From NCBI GenBank assembly GCA_964412195.1, contig CAYPNP010000001.1, positions 1 through 64,000 on the forward strand: a stretch of 64,000 bases of DNA. The letters run 5' to 3'. The position numbers and the translations under genes were made by a program. The stretch's first letter is position 1. The number at the start of each line of letters is the position of its first letter. Below, piece after piece: positions 1 through 12,381 of this stretch. This DNA comes from CAYPNP01 sp964412195 (GTDB taxonomy: Bacteria > Acidobacteriota > JAAYUB01). The notes below the pieces were generated by a model. It made no database searches. It was not told the DNA's origin and saw nothing but the letters and a program-made list of their open reading frames with translations.

Positions 1-63
1 CTGCCGGGCGACGCCGTGCTCGTCGTCAGCTTGGCCCCCGCCTCGTACGACGGCTGGAAGTGA
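1..63 (+). CDS. C-terminal tail of a gene cut by the window edge
   Basis: Frame 1 is open for 20 codons from the window edge to a TGA at 61-63 and ends ...SYDGWK. The next gene starts 38 bp downstream on the same strand. Too little remains to name a family, and the call rests only on the open frame and the position. Confidence 0.3.
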   Translation: MPGDAVLVVSLAPASYDGWK

Positions 64-100
64 ACGGCGCCGGCTGGAAATCTGCCCGCGGGCGGACGGC

Positions 101-1399
101 ATGAGGAAGAGATCGCTCCAATCCCCGCCATCCGGGGTCCGGGCCGGCCGGATCCGCGGCGTCATCCTGCTGATGCTCGCGGCCCTGGCGGCCGCCCCGC
201 TTCGGGCGGACGGCGACTGGCCGACCGCCACGCCGGAGTCGCAGGGCCTCTCCAGCGCCGTCCTGGCGGGATACCACGACCGGATCGCTGCCGGCGAATT
301 CGGCCAGGTGGACAGCCTGCTGGTGGTCCGGCACGGCTACCTCGTCAGCGAGGCGTACTTCCGCGGCTGGGGCGCCGGCGACCTCCACCCGGCCTTCTCG
401 GTGACCAAGAGCGTGACCTCCGCCCTGGTGGGGATTGCGCGGGGGCGGGGGGAGATGCCGGCGCTGGACGCGAGGGTGCGCAGCCTGCTGCCGGAATACG
501 GGTTCGTGGCCAATCCCAGCGCGGCCAAGAACGCCATCACCCTCGACGACGTGCTGACCATGCGCGCCGGGCTGGCGTGGGACGAGTTCGGCTACGACTA
601 CACCGACCCGCGGAATCCGGTGATCGAGATGCACGCCAGCCTCGACTGGCTCAAGTTCGTCCTGGACCTGCCCATGGCCTGGTGGCCGGGCACCCACTAC
701 AACTACAGTACCGGCTACACCATCCTGCTGGCGGGTGTGCTCCGGAACACCACCGGCATGGAGGCGAGCGAATATGCCGCATCCCATCTGTTCGGCCCGC
801 TGGGAATCGTCACCTGGGACTGGAACCACAGCCCCCGCGGGCTTACCGATACGGGCGGCGGGCTATCCCTCCGGCCGCGGGACCTGGCCCGGTTCGGCCA
901 GCTCTTCCTGCAGCGGGGGTGCTGGCGGGGGTCGACGGTGGTCCCGGAGAGCTGGGTGGAGACGTCCACCGCGGCCCACGTCGACCTGGGGGGCGGTTGG
1001 GGCTACGGCTACCAGTGGCGGCGGATGCCCGGCTCGCCGGGGGACAACAGCAGCTTCCCGTTCGCATGGGGATGGGGCGGTCAGTTCGTCTTCGTGGTGC
1101 CGGCGGTGGACATGGTGGTCGTCTCCACCGCGGGCAACTACCAGAACGAGGCGGGCGGTGCGCTGAGCTTCATCCGGGACCTGCTGCGGGACGCGATCCG
1201 CACGCCAGACGGCGACCTGGACGGCGACGGCGCCGTGGACGCCCTCGACTTGCAGATCCTCTGGCGGGTCCTCGCGGACGATCTCAATGAAGGGGAGCCG
1301 CCCTGCACGGCCCCCAGTCTCGGCGACCTGGACGGCGACGGGCGACTGGACCTGGCCGACGGGATGATCCTGCAAAGGCGGCTGGCCGGCGGCCAGTGA
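101..1399 (+). CDS. Secreted serine hydrolase (class C beta-lactamase-like fold) with C-terminal dockerin
   Basis: This is a 432-residue exported protein with an N-terminal signal segment (about 20-37, ending LRADG). The catalytic domain shows the SxxK nucleophile motif as SVTK (about residue 102), a YNYSTGY stretch at the place of the YxN motif, and a GWGGQ segment where the KTG/HxG motif lies in this family. That fits a penicillin-binding-protein or esterase-like serine hydrolase rather than a proven beta-lactamase. The last ~65 residues are a type I dockerin with two calcium-binding repeats, DGDLDGDGAVDALDL and GDLDGDGRLDLAD. The dockerin implies docking to a cohesin partner outside the cell, but no cohesin is visible in this window. 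The ATG at 101 has only a weak upstream purine stretch. The substrate is unknown. Confidence 0.85.
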   Translation: MRKRSLQSPPSGVRAGRIRGVILLMLAALAAAPLRADGDWPTATPESQGLSSAVLAGYHDRIAAGEFGQVDSLLVVRHGYLVSEAYFRGWGAGDLHPAFSVTKSVTSALVGIARGRGEMPALDARVRSLLPEYGFVANPSAAKNAITLDDVLTMRAGLAWDEFGYDYTDPRNPVIEMHASLDWLKFVLDLPMAWWPGTHYNYSTGYTILLAGVLRNTTGMEASEYAASHLFGPLGIVTWDWNHSPRGLTDTGGGLSLRPRDLARFGQLFLQRGCWRGSTVVPESWVETSTAAHVDLGGGWGYGYQWRRMPGSPGDNSSFPFAWGWGGQFVFVVPAVDMVVVSTAGNYQNEAGGALSFIRDLLRDAIRTPDGDLDGDGAVDALDLQILWRVLADDLNEGEPPCTAPSLGDLDGDGRLDLADGMILQRRLAGGQ

Positions 1400-1403
1400 G
1401 CAT

Positions 1404-1580
1404 TGCGAATTGCGGATTGAACTCCGGAATCGCAATTCCCGGATTGAGATATGACGATCAGGACGGATTCGAGCCGCATTCAACGCAGATCGACACGGAA
1501 GATTGATGATCTCTGTTGATGGGCCAGAAGGATTGATCAGCGTCAATCATACAGAATCAGCGTGAATCTGTGTCGAATTC
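1404..1580. repeat. Intergenic dispersed repeats in a 338-bp gene-free spacer
   Basis: The spacer 1400-1737 has no convincing gene. Its first part (about 1404-1446) carries imperfect GAATTGCGGATTG-type repeats that recur at about 45241-45313 and 49381-49402. The segment from about 1478 to 1580 begins TTCAACGCAGAT and ends with an AATCAGCGTGAATC-type sequence. A diverged copy with the same order of sub-motifs lies at about 55997-56106. Confidence 0.6.
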
Positions 1581-1737
1581 GGAGCGGTTTCAGCCGGAGG
1601 ACAGGGTGGGTCTGCCAATCCGGGCTTGGCCGGCCGCGGATCTGGAACTGCGCGGGAGAATCCGAATCTTATTGGAGAGAAGTCCAGACGCTGCGGGCGG
1701 TTTTCGGCTCCGGCCGCGGTGGAAAGGAGTCGTGGCC

Positions 1738-4023
1738 ATGAAGAAAGCCCTGCTGGGCTGGATGTTCGTCGCCGCCGTGTCGGTCCTGCCGGCGTCGTCG
1801 CTGCCGGTCTCCGAGCTGTTGCTGAACGCCCATCCCGAAGCGCGGGTCCGGCCCGGAGAGAGCCTGGAGGTCCAGCTCCTGGTGTACGGGATCGCCCCCG
1901 GCGACAACGGGCAGAGCCGCCGCGTGCGGCTGGCCAAGGGGGGGGCGGAATTTTCCGTCACCTCCACCGGCGGCGGCTGGCTGTCCAGGCCGTTCCGATA
2001 CCAGGGCACGGAGACCGAAGACTTCTATTCGGGAGAGGGGTCCAGCTGGAGCCAGATCCTGATCGGACAGCTCACGGACGTGGTCTTCCAGGATTGCGTC
2101 CTCTACACCGCGCCTGAGCGGACCGGCAACTACCAGGTGGAAGCCCGCCTGGACGGTAAGACCATACGCCTGACCATCGAGGTGGACTCCGGCGCGCCGT
2201 CCCGCCGCCCCTCCGAGCGGACCAGCTTCCCGGCAGAGACTTCCTCCGGTGAACCCTACCGCGACCTCGCCGGGCACTGGGCCCCCTTCATCGCCCAGGA
2301 GACCTGGTTCGACCCCAAGGCCGACTACCTGGCCCGCTTCGATTTCGACGGCGACTGGCGCGGCGACAACAACTGGGACAACACCCCGCAGGGATCGTCC
2401 CAGGCTTATGTCCACTACGCCGCGATGGAGACCCGCACCCACTGGTTCCTGGTCTACGACCTGTTCCATCCCCGGGACTATTCCGACCGCTGCGTCGCCG
2501 GGACCTGCCATGAGAACGACAGCGAGGGCGTCGTCCTCACCGTCCGCAAGGACGGCTCGCGCTACGGCAAGCTGGAGGCGATGGAGACCCTCGCCCACAA
2601 CAACGTGTACTCGTACGCCGCCGACGACCGGGTGCGCGGCAACGTCCACGACCTGGACGGACGGGTCGAGCTCGCCGACGGGTCCCACCCCGCGGTCTAC
2701 GTCGAACCGGGCGGCCACGGCGTCTACGGCACCGGATCGAGCCAGTCCCGGTACGACCTGGACCGGGACGATTTCTCCGGCAACACGGGCGTCACATACG
2801 TCTTCAAGGCCGCGGCGGAACGGCCCCGGACGGCCAACGACCGCCGCGTGGGCTACGAGCTGCTTTCGATCCGGGAGCAGTGGTGGCCGCGGGCCGAGGC
2901 CGGCCCCGGCGACAACCCCACCTTCGACGATTTCGCCGCCTACCGGCCGGCCGGCGGCCGGCCGGACTGCCGGCTGGCCCAAGTCCCGGCGGCGTTCCTC
3001 GGCCGCAAGATGGCCTCCAACCGGGCCCGGCCCTTCTGGGGCTGGTACGACGAAAAGACCCTCAAGAAGGGAGTCCTGGCCCAGGGGCAATGGGCGATGG
3101 ACCCAGCCTGGGGGGTGTCGCAGGACCTCCGCCTGCCGGAGCCCTTCTCCTCGGACTATGTCTCCAACGTCTACCTGGAAATCGGCGCGGACACCTCTTC
3201 CGACACCGGGCCCGCCCCCGGATCGCCGGACCTGCCGTCGGAGTACCTCACCGTCCGCCGCAGCAACGACTACGATCCGGACTCCCGGACCGGCCGCTTC
3301 GATGTGCGGCTCCAGGTGGACGGGACGGTGGAGGTGTACGTCCAGCACAACCGCGTGAGCTGGCGGGTGATCCAGGGGGAGCCGCCGTCGGACAAGGGCT
3401 CGGAATGCTCCCAGCCGGTCCCGCGGGCGACATTCCGCTCCTTCCGGCTGCAGCAGCTGGACGGCCGCGGGACCATCACCCTGGTGCAGCGGCCCACGGC
3501 GCGGAACGATTTCACGGTGGTCCTGCGCATCGAGGACCCCCGCGGCGGCAGCGATCGCTACCACGCCCGGCTGACGTGGGAGTGGGAGCAGCGCTCCGTG
3601 GTGCGCCCCCTGCCCCAGGTGCCGCCCCCGGGCAACGACCGGATCCGGCCGTACGAGGCTCCGCCCGCCGGGGCGGAGCTCCGCTCGTCCGCCAACGATC
3701 CCGCGCGCTACGACAGCCGGAACAAGGGCGAGTTTGAATTCAGCGGCCGGGTGGACGAGCTGGCGGTGTTCCGCATCCGGGCGGGCCGGGTCTACGCCGA
3801 GGTGCCCAAGGGCCGCCCGGTGATCGTGGAGCGGTTCACCTTCACCCAGCCGCTCCCGCGGACGGCCCTGCAGGAATTCCGGCTCGAGAAGCAGGACGGG
3901 CGGGGCGAGGTGCGGCTGCTGGAGCGGCCCTCCGCCGCCAACAATTGGACGGCAGTCATCCAGGTCAGCGACCCGAAGAAGAGCGACGACCGGTATGCGT
4001 TCCGGCTTTACTGGCGCCGCTGA
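1738..4023 (+). CDS. Large secreted protein of unknown function with C-terminal duplicated module
   Basis: The start is the ATG at 1738, preceded by GGAAAGGAGT. Upstream in-frame GTGs would place the signal peptide internally. The 761-residue product begins with a signal peptide (MKKALLGWMF...ASSLP). A central region of about residues 190-440 is rich in Asp, Tyr and Trp (for example FDFDGDWRGDNNWDN) and has motifs such as CHENDSEG and LAHNNVYSY. I recognise no enzyme family. Near the C-terminus two related segments occur: FRSFRLQQLDGRGTITLVQR (about 570) and LQEFRLEKQDGRGEVRLLER (about 700). Each is followed by a similar ERPSAANNWTAV-like stretch, indicating an internal duplication of a probable beta-sandwich unit. 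The gene is separated from its neighbours by repeat-rich spacers. Confidence 0.75.
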   Translation: MKKALLGWMFVAAVSVLPASSLPVSELLLNAHPEARVRPGESLEVQLLVYGIAPGDNGQSRRVRLAKGGAEFSVTSTGGGWLSRPFRYQGTETEDFYSGEGSSWSQILIGQLTDVVFQDCVLYTAPERTGNYQVEARLDGKTIRLTIEVDSGAPSRRPSERTSFPAETSSGEPYRDLAGHWAPFIAQETWFDPKADYLARFDFDGDWRGDNNWDNTPQGSSQAYVHYAAMETRTHWFLVYDLFHPRDYSDRCVAGTCHENDSEGVVLTVRKDGSRYGKLEAMETLAHNNVYSYAADDRVRGNVHDLDGRVELADGSHPAVYVEPGGHGVYGTGSSQSRYDLDRDDFSGNTGVTYVFKAAAERPRTANDRRVGYELLSIREQWWPRAEAGPGDNPTFDDFAAYRPAGGRPDCRLAQVPAAFLGRKMASNRARPFWGWYDEKTLKKGVLAQGQWAMDPAWGVSQDLRLPEPFSSDYVSNVYLEIGADTSSDTGPAPGSPDLPSEYLTVRRSNDYDPDSRTGRFDVRLQVDGTVEVYVQHNRVSWRVIQGEPPSDKGSECSQPVPRATFRSFRLQQLDGRGTITLVQRPTARNDFTVVLRIEDPRGGSDRYHARLTWEWEQRSVVRPLPQVPPPGNDRIRPYEAPPAGAELRSSANDPARYDSRNKGEFEFSGRVDELAVFRIRAGRVYAEVPKGRPVIVERFTFTQPLPRTALQEFRLEKQDGRGEVRLLERPSAANNWTAVIQVSDPKKSDDRYAFRLYWRR

Positions 4024-4030
4024 AATCATT

Positions 4031-4079
4031 GTTGGAACGTTGGAACGTTGAAACGTTGTAACGTTCCAGCGTTCCAGCG
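4031..4079. repeat. CGTTGGAA octamer repeat array
   Basis: Tandem and variant copies of an 8-bp unit CGTTGGAA are followed by the opposite orientation (TTCCAGCG), so the array can fold back on itself. Related arrays occur at 24271-24320 and 61411-61444. Confidence 0.75.
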
Positions 4080-4137
4080 ATCGGATGTTACCGGCGGGGG
4101 GCGGCGCAAACACAGCGGATGGAGCGGAGGTGAAAGA

Positions 4138-4401
4138 ATGATGAGATACCTGATCCTGGCGCTGATCGCGTTCATCATCGGCGCGGTGGGCGCCCGCCTG
4201 GGCGGCAGCGGGGGGAAAGGTTGCCTCGCCAGCATCCTCCTGGGTTTCGTCGGCGCCCTGATCGGCCAGTGGCTGTCGGGCCTCCTGAAGATCGGGGACC
4301 TGTTCTACGTGAGCGGGCTGCCGGTGATCTGGTCGGTGATCGGGGCGGCGCTCTTCGTGGCCGTGATCAATTTGATCACCGGCCGGGGCTCCGCGAAGTA
4401 A
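4138..4401 (+). CDS. GlsB/YeaQ/YmgE-family small membrane protein
   Basis: This 87-residue, very hydrophobic protein has three predicted membrane segments, at about residues 3-20 (LILALIAFIIGAVGARL), 28-50 and 58-80. The glycine-rich pattern, with SILLGFVGALIGQWLSGLL in the middle, is that of the transglycosylase-associated/GlsB stress-response family. Members are usually 80-90 residues long and of poorly known function. The start is ATG 4138, with GGAGCGGAGG about ten bases upstream. It stands alone between two repeat-bearing spacers. Confidence 0.75.
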   Translation: MMRYLILALIAFIIGAVGARLGGSGGKGCLASILLGFVGALIGQWLSGLLKIGDLFYVSGLPVIWSVIGAALFVAVINLITGRGSAK

Positions 4402-4485
4402 CCGGTCGGCGTCAGGATCCGGAGCCGCCCGCGATCGAGGCTGTGTCGCAACATCCAGGCCCTCGGGAATCGACCAGACGCGGAT

Positions 4486-4534
4486 CAGCCCGCTTCAGCG
4501 CGGGCTGGGTGGAGCAAGCCTCCTGAAGGAGGCT
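4486..4534. repeat. Pair of short perfect hairpins (REP-like)
   Basis: Two adjacent palindromes lie in the 194-bp spacer 4402-4595. One has an 8-bp stem (CAGCCCGC/GCGGGCTG, 4486-4507), the other an 8-bp stem with a 2-base loop (AGCCTCCT/AGGAGGCT, 4517-4534). No T-run follows, so a REP-like element is more likely than a classical terminator. No gene is visible in the spacer. Confidence 0.5.
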
Positions 4535-4595
4535 CTCCGGAGGCAATCTCTTGGCCGCGTGATTGAAAACGTCTCCGGTCGCGACTCAGCCTGGC

Positions 4596-5477
4596 TCACT
4601 GCTTGGAGTAGTGATTCAACCGGCTCTGCACGTCCTCCGGCAGGGGCTGGTTGACCACCACATCCCTCAACTCGACGACCAGCGGCAGAATGTCGCGCAG
4701 CTTGGAGTCCACCAGGGCGTTGGTGTCGATGGAAACCCGGACGGGGATCCAGATTTTCCCGGCTTGCCCGTAATCAATCGTGTACTTGAACTGAAAGTTG
4801 TCGGAGTGGTTCTGCCGCACGAAGCCGGCCTTGAGCAATCCGGCCGCCGAGGATCTGTACGTGAAGTCGGTGTATGACAGGCGCAGGAGTTCCGTGAGGA
4901 TCGACTTCTTCTGCAGGCGGTAGGAGGCGTCGTAATACAATTCTATGGCGGAGTTCCGCCGGTTGGAGTCTTTCGGCACGGCCTTGATCAGGTGCGGCAA
5001 GGGGTCGGCGGGCCGCGACACGTACTCCAGGGAGTACTCGTCGAAGGGGAAGGGCGAAAGGTCCAGGATCCAGAGCGGCGCCTGCTGGACGGACATGACG
5101 GCGGAGATGCGGTAATCGTCGCCGAGCTGGTTCATCCAGGGCTCCTTGGTCAGGTAGAACATGTCCGGCGCCTGCCAGTAGAAATCGGCGGACCATTCCG
5201 CGTGCTGTTCTTTCGGGGGCAGGTCCTTTTCCACCTCCTGGCGGACCTTCTCCAGGGAGGGGAAGACCATCCGGCACTGCAGGGAGTTGAGCCCGGCCGC
5301 GATCGGGTAATAGCACGGGTCCTTCTGGCGCAGCACCGTCACGAACCGGCGCGCCGCCGCGTCGTTCTGCTGCTTGACCTGCTGCCGGTTCTTCGACAGG
5401 CTGACCAGGTCGCTGGCCGCCACTCCCGCCCCTGCCAGCCAGGCCGACAGGAGCAGGGCCGGGAAACGCATTTTCAT
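4596..5477 (-). CDS. Exported protein of unknown function (possible LolA-like fold)
   Basis: The reading frame opens with three successive ATGs and then AAA ATG. A GGAGG ends directly before the first ATG, so the third ATG (5477) has the best spacing and is chosen. The ~293-residue product has a signal peptide (MKMRFPALLLSAWLAGAGVAAS). The rest is soluble with alternating strand-like segments, for example DFYWQAPDMFYLT and FQFKYTIDYGQAGKIWIPVRV. The length and the "unknown lipid-like carrier" look resemble LolA/outer-membrane-lipoprotein-sorting proteins, but I see no diagnostic motif and would not rely on this. A plausible promoter lies 35-65 bp upstream, divergent from the transporter promoter. 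Confidence 0.7.
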   Translation of the reverse strand: MKMRFPALLLSAWLAGAGVAASDLVSLSKNRQQVKQQNDAAARRFVTVLRQKDPCYYPIAAGLNSLQCRMVFPSLEKVRQEVEKDLPPKEQHAEWSADFYWQAPDMFYLTKEPWMNQLGDDYRISAVMSVQQAPLWILDLSPFPFDEYSLEYVSRPADPLPHLIKAVPKDSNRRNSAIELYYDASYRLQKKSILTELLRLSYTDFTYRSSAAGLLKAGFVRQNHSDNFQFKYTIDYGQAGKIWIPVRVSIDTNALVDSKLRDILPLVVELRDVVVNQPLPEDVQSRLNHYSKQ

Positions 5478-5512
5478 CATCATCCTCCATTCGAGGCTCG
5501 GTGCACGGCCTT

Positions 5513-5542
5513 ATATTAGGGCAGAGCGGCGGAGGGATTCAA
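5513..5542 (-). promoter_or_regulatory. Sigma-70-like promoter for the exported protein at 4596-5477
   Basis: On the minus strand TTGAAT (5542-5537) and TAATAT (5518-5513) are separated by 18 bp and lie upstream of the start at 5477. It is a candidate by consensus match only. Confidence 0.45.
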
Positions 5543-5597
5543 CCCCCATCGAGATCGCATGCGAACACGGGCGGGATTGCGACGTCGCACTTTGCGG

Positions 5598-5626
5598 GTG
5601 ACACCGGGGGCGCGCCCCGGTACAAT
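5598..5626 (+). promoter_or_regulatory. Sigma-70-like promoter for the POT transporter
   Basis: GTGACA (5598-5603) and TACAAT (5621-5626) are spaced 17 bp apart, 30 bp upstream of the transporter ATG. The spacer is a GC-rich palindrome-like stretch. Five of six bases match the consensus at -35 and five of six at -10. Confidence 0.45.
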
Positions 5627-5656
5627 ACCGGTTTCAATCCCCCCAGGAGGCCGCCG

Positions 5657-7261
5657 ATGTCCCAGCCCGCCGCCGAAACCCCGAAAAATCCGCTGCGCGA
5701 GATCGTTGAGCCCTTCATCAACCTAGTCCGTGCGCCGCGGGCGCTCTGGGGCGTGAACCTGGCCTACGCCATCGAGGGGCTGTCCTACTTCGGCATCCTG
5801 ACCTACCTGGCCATTTACTTCTCCGACTTCGTCTTCCGGGGCGTCGCCCATGCCGACGTGCTGTCCCACAACATGGTCATGGTGCTGACGGCCGGGATCG
5901 CCATCTCCATGGTCGTCCTGGGGTTCGTGCCGGACAAGTGGGGGGTGCGCCGGGGCCTCCTTTTCGCCTTCGTCCTGCTCCTGGCCGGCCGCGTGGTGAT
6001 GTCGGCGGCGCCGACGCTGCTGGGTCTCCAGCCCGCGGGCGTCGGCTCAGCCCTGCACCTCGTGACGATGGCGGGGATCATCCTCGTGCTCGTCGGCTAC
6101 GGCATCTACCAGCCGGCCGCGTATGCCGCCGTGCGGCAGTTCACCAATCCCAAGACCGCCACCATGGGCTACGCCATGCTCTATGCCCTCATGAACCTGG
6201 GCTCCGCGGCGACCATGCTGGCGTTCCTGCTGCGCGACAAAGAATTCCTCGGCCTGGGCATCCCCGGCACATTCTGGGTGTACACCGCCCTGACTCTCGT
6301 GTCCCTCCTGCTGACATATTTCATTCTCTCCCCCAAAACGGTTGCGGAGGCCGCCGCCAAGGCCAAGGCGGAGACGGCAGCCATGGAAGCCGCCAAGGCC
6401 AAGCCGGCCGGTGAACCGGCCGCACCGGCTCCAGTCGCCACGGCCCCGCCTGCCGCCACCCGGGTGCCGGTCACGGCCTGGGTGGTCCTGCTGGGATTGC
6501 TGGCGGCGGTCTACTTCCGGGCGCCGCAGCCCTGGAACTGGCTCCTGGGCGGGCTGGTGCTGCTCACCCCCGTGGTCATCGCCCTGCTGCCGGGCGGCGC
6601 GCGCCGGCCGGTGCTGAACTGGGTGGCCACCCACCCCCTGGCCGACGGCAAGTTCTTCTTCTTCATCTTCGCCCTCATCCCGGTGCAGACGCTTTTCACG
6701 TACAACTGGCTGGTGCTGCCGCAGTACATCAACCGCTCGTACGCCGGCTGGATCGGGCGGTACTACGAGATCTTCTCCAACGCCAATCCGGTGCTGATCT
6801 TCATCCTGGTCCCCGTCATCACCGCCCTCACCTACAAGGCCAAGGAATACAACATGATGGTCTGGGGGACGCTGGTGATGGGCTCGTCGGCCTTCATCCT
6901 GGCGCTGGGGCCGACGCCGCTCACCCTCCTCGGCTACATCGTCATGATGACCATCGGCGAGGCCATGTGGTCGGCGCGCTTCCTGCAGTACGCCACCGAG
7001 ATCGCCCCCGAGGGCCGGGCCGGCCAGTACCAGGGCGTGGCCCAGCTGCCCTGGTTCCTGACCAAGTTCCTGGTGCCGCTGCTCTATTCCGGGCAGATGA
7101 TGGAGCGGTACTGCCCGGCCGCCGGCCCCAAGGATACCCAGACCATGTGGTTCATCTTCGGCCTGATCGCCGTCGCCACCCCTGTGTCGCTGCTCTTGGC
7201 CAAGAACTGGATCGGGAAGGACATCTCCAAGAAGTCCGGCGCCCCGTCCGCCTCCGCCTGA
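5657..7261 (+). CDS. POT/MFS-type membrane transporter (probable peptide or solute:proton symporter)
   Basis: The ATG at 5657 follows CCAGGAGGCCGCCG; an earlier in-frame start would add a non-hydrophobic tail. The 534-residue protein has about 12-14 membrane segments. The first carries ...EGLSYFGILTYLAIYF, at the position of the helix-1 signature of proton-dependent oligopeptide transporters. It is followed by an MFS-like loop with PDKWGVRRG. An Ala/Pro/Lys-rich linker of about 50 residues (about 232-275) splits the two halves. Family knowledge places such proteins in the inner membrane as proton-coupled importers. The substrate cannot be read from the sequence, and there is no operon partner. 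Confidence 0.75.
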   Translation: MSQPAAETPKNPLREIVEPFINLVRAPRALWGVNLAYAIEGLSYFGILTYLAIYFSDFVFRGVAHADVLSHNMVMVLTAGIAISMVVLGFVPDKWGVRRGLLFAFVLLLAGRVVMSAAPTLLGLQPAGVGSALHLVTMAGIILVLVGYGIYQPAAYAAVRQFTNPKTATMGYAMLYALMNLGSAATMLAFLLRDKEFLGLGIPGTFWVYTALTLVSLLLTYFILSPKTVAEAAAKAKAETAAMEAAKAKPAGEPAAPAPVATAPPAATRVPVTAWVVLLGLLAAVYFRAPQPWNWLLGGLVLLTPVVIALLPGGARRPVLNWVATHPLADGKFFFFIFALIPVQTLFTYNWLVLPQYINRSYAGWIGRYYEIFSNANPVLIFILVPVITALTYKAKEYNMMVWGTLVMGSSAFILALGPTPLTLLGYIVMMTIGEAMWSARFLQYATEIAPEGRAGQYQGVAQLPWFLTKFLVPLLYSGQMMERYCPAAGPKDTQTMWFIFGLIAVATPVSLLLAKNWIGKDISKKSGAPSASA

Positions 7262-7528
7262 GCCGGCCCAGTCGGAGCGGAGAGTTCAATCGGCCCGCAG
7301 GGCTGTCCACGGCCGGCCCTCCGGGCCTGGCGTTCTTGGAGACGCCTTGGTGCCCTGTTTCCGCTACTGGCTCTACTCCGGGTCTGGCTCCTGTCGGACT
7401 GGCGGGTCTCCTCTTGCTCTTCTCGCAGCGGAGCCTTTGAATCGGGGGATTCCCCCCCGTCATCCAATCGCACAACGCAAGGGGCGGAAGACATGTGGAG
7501 AAAAATCGGGCGGACTGCCCGAACACGG
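7262..7528. other. Gene-free spacer
   Basis: There is no supported gene between the transporter and the regulator. The only structure I see is a short hairpin at about 7507-7523 (TCGGGC/GCCCGA). It resembles two hairpins downstream of the sensor kinase at 12241-12280. Confidence 0.5.
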
Positions 7529-7557
7529 TTGATCCCATCTCCGGTTCCGGTTATCAT
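7529..7557 (+). promoter_or_regulatory. Sigma-70-like promoter for the NtrC-type regulator
   Basis: TTGATC (7529-7534) and TATCAT (7552-7557) are separated by exactly 17 bp, about 50 bp upstream of the GTG start of the regulator. Confidence 0.5.
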
Positions 7558-7607
7558 CTGCCTTGCGAACGATGTTCATCCGGTGGTATCCATAGAAGGA
7601 CGGTCCC

Positions 7608-8942
<1,335 letters not shown>

Positions 8943-9002
8943 GCCGGCCGCCGGCCCGGACAAGCGGCGGCGGGAACGAAGGTCCGGAGACCGCGTGAAT
9001 GG

Positions 9003-12221
<3,219 letters not shown>

Positions 12222-12240
12222 GCGCCGGCCGGGCTGGCAA

Positions 12241-12280
12241 GATCGGGCGTCTCGCCCGATCAGTCGGGCAGGATGCCCGA
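12241..12280 (+). terminator. Two consecutive hairpins after the kinase gene
   Basis: GATCGGGCG/CGCCCGATC (9-bp stem, 12241-12261) is followed by TCGGGCA/TGCCCGA (7-bp stem, 12264-12280) and AAATTT. The position just after the kinase stop suits transcription termination, but the T-run is short. Confidence 0.45.
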
Positions 12281-12334
12281 AATTTCCGGTCCCGAATATC
12301 AATTAATCCCTTTTATTTCAATTAGTTAATTCTG

Positions 12335-12349
12335 TGGCATAGGGATTGC
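12335..12349 (+). promoter_or_regulatory. Sigma-54 (RpoN) promoter of cassette 1
   Basis: TGGCATA-GGGA-TTGC matches the -24/-12 consensus TGGCACG-N4-TTGC, with GG and GC elements exactly 12 bp apart. It lies 32 bp before the start of the receiver gene in an AT-rich stretch (12300-12345) unusual for this GC-rich DNA. An NtrC-type activator is encoded 3.4 kb upstream. I found no comparable site before cassette 2. Confidence 0.65.
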
Positions 12350-12381
12350 CATACAAAGGGCTCATCTCTCGGAGCAGACGC

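Noticed and set aside
101..1399. An antibiotic-resistance beta-lactamase
   Set aside because: The SxxK motif and fold fit the wider serine-hydrolase family, but the KTG-type motif is changed and a dockerin is attached. Resistance cannot be claimed.
5501..5656. Longer N-terminus for the POT transporter
   Set aside because: The in-frame upstream extension is non-hydrophobic and overlaps the promoter-like sequence. ATG 5657 has a good ribosome site.
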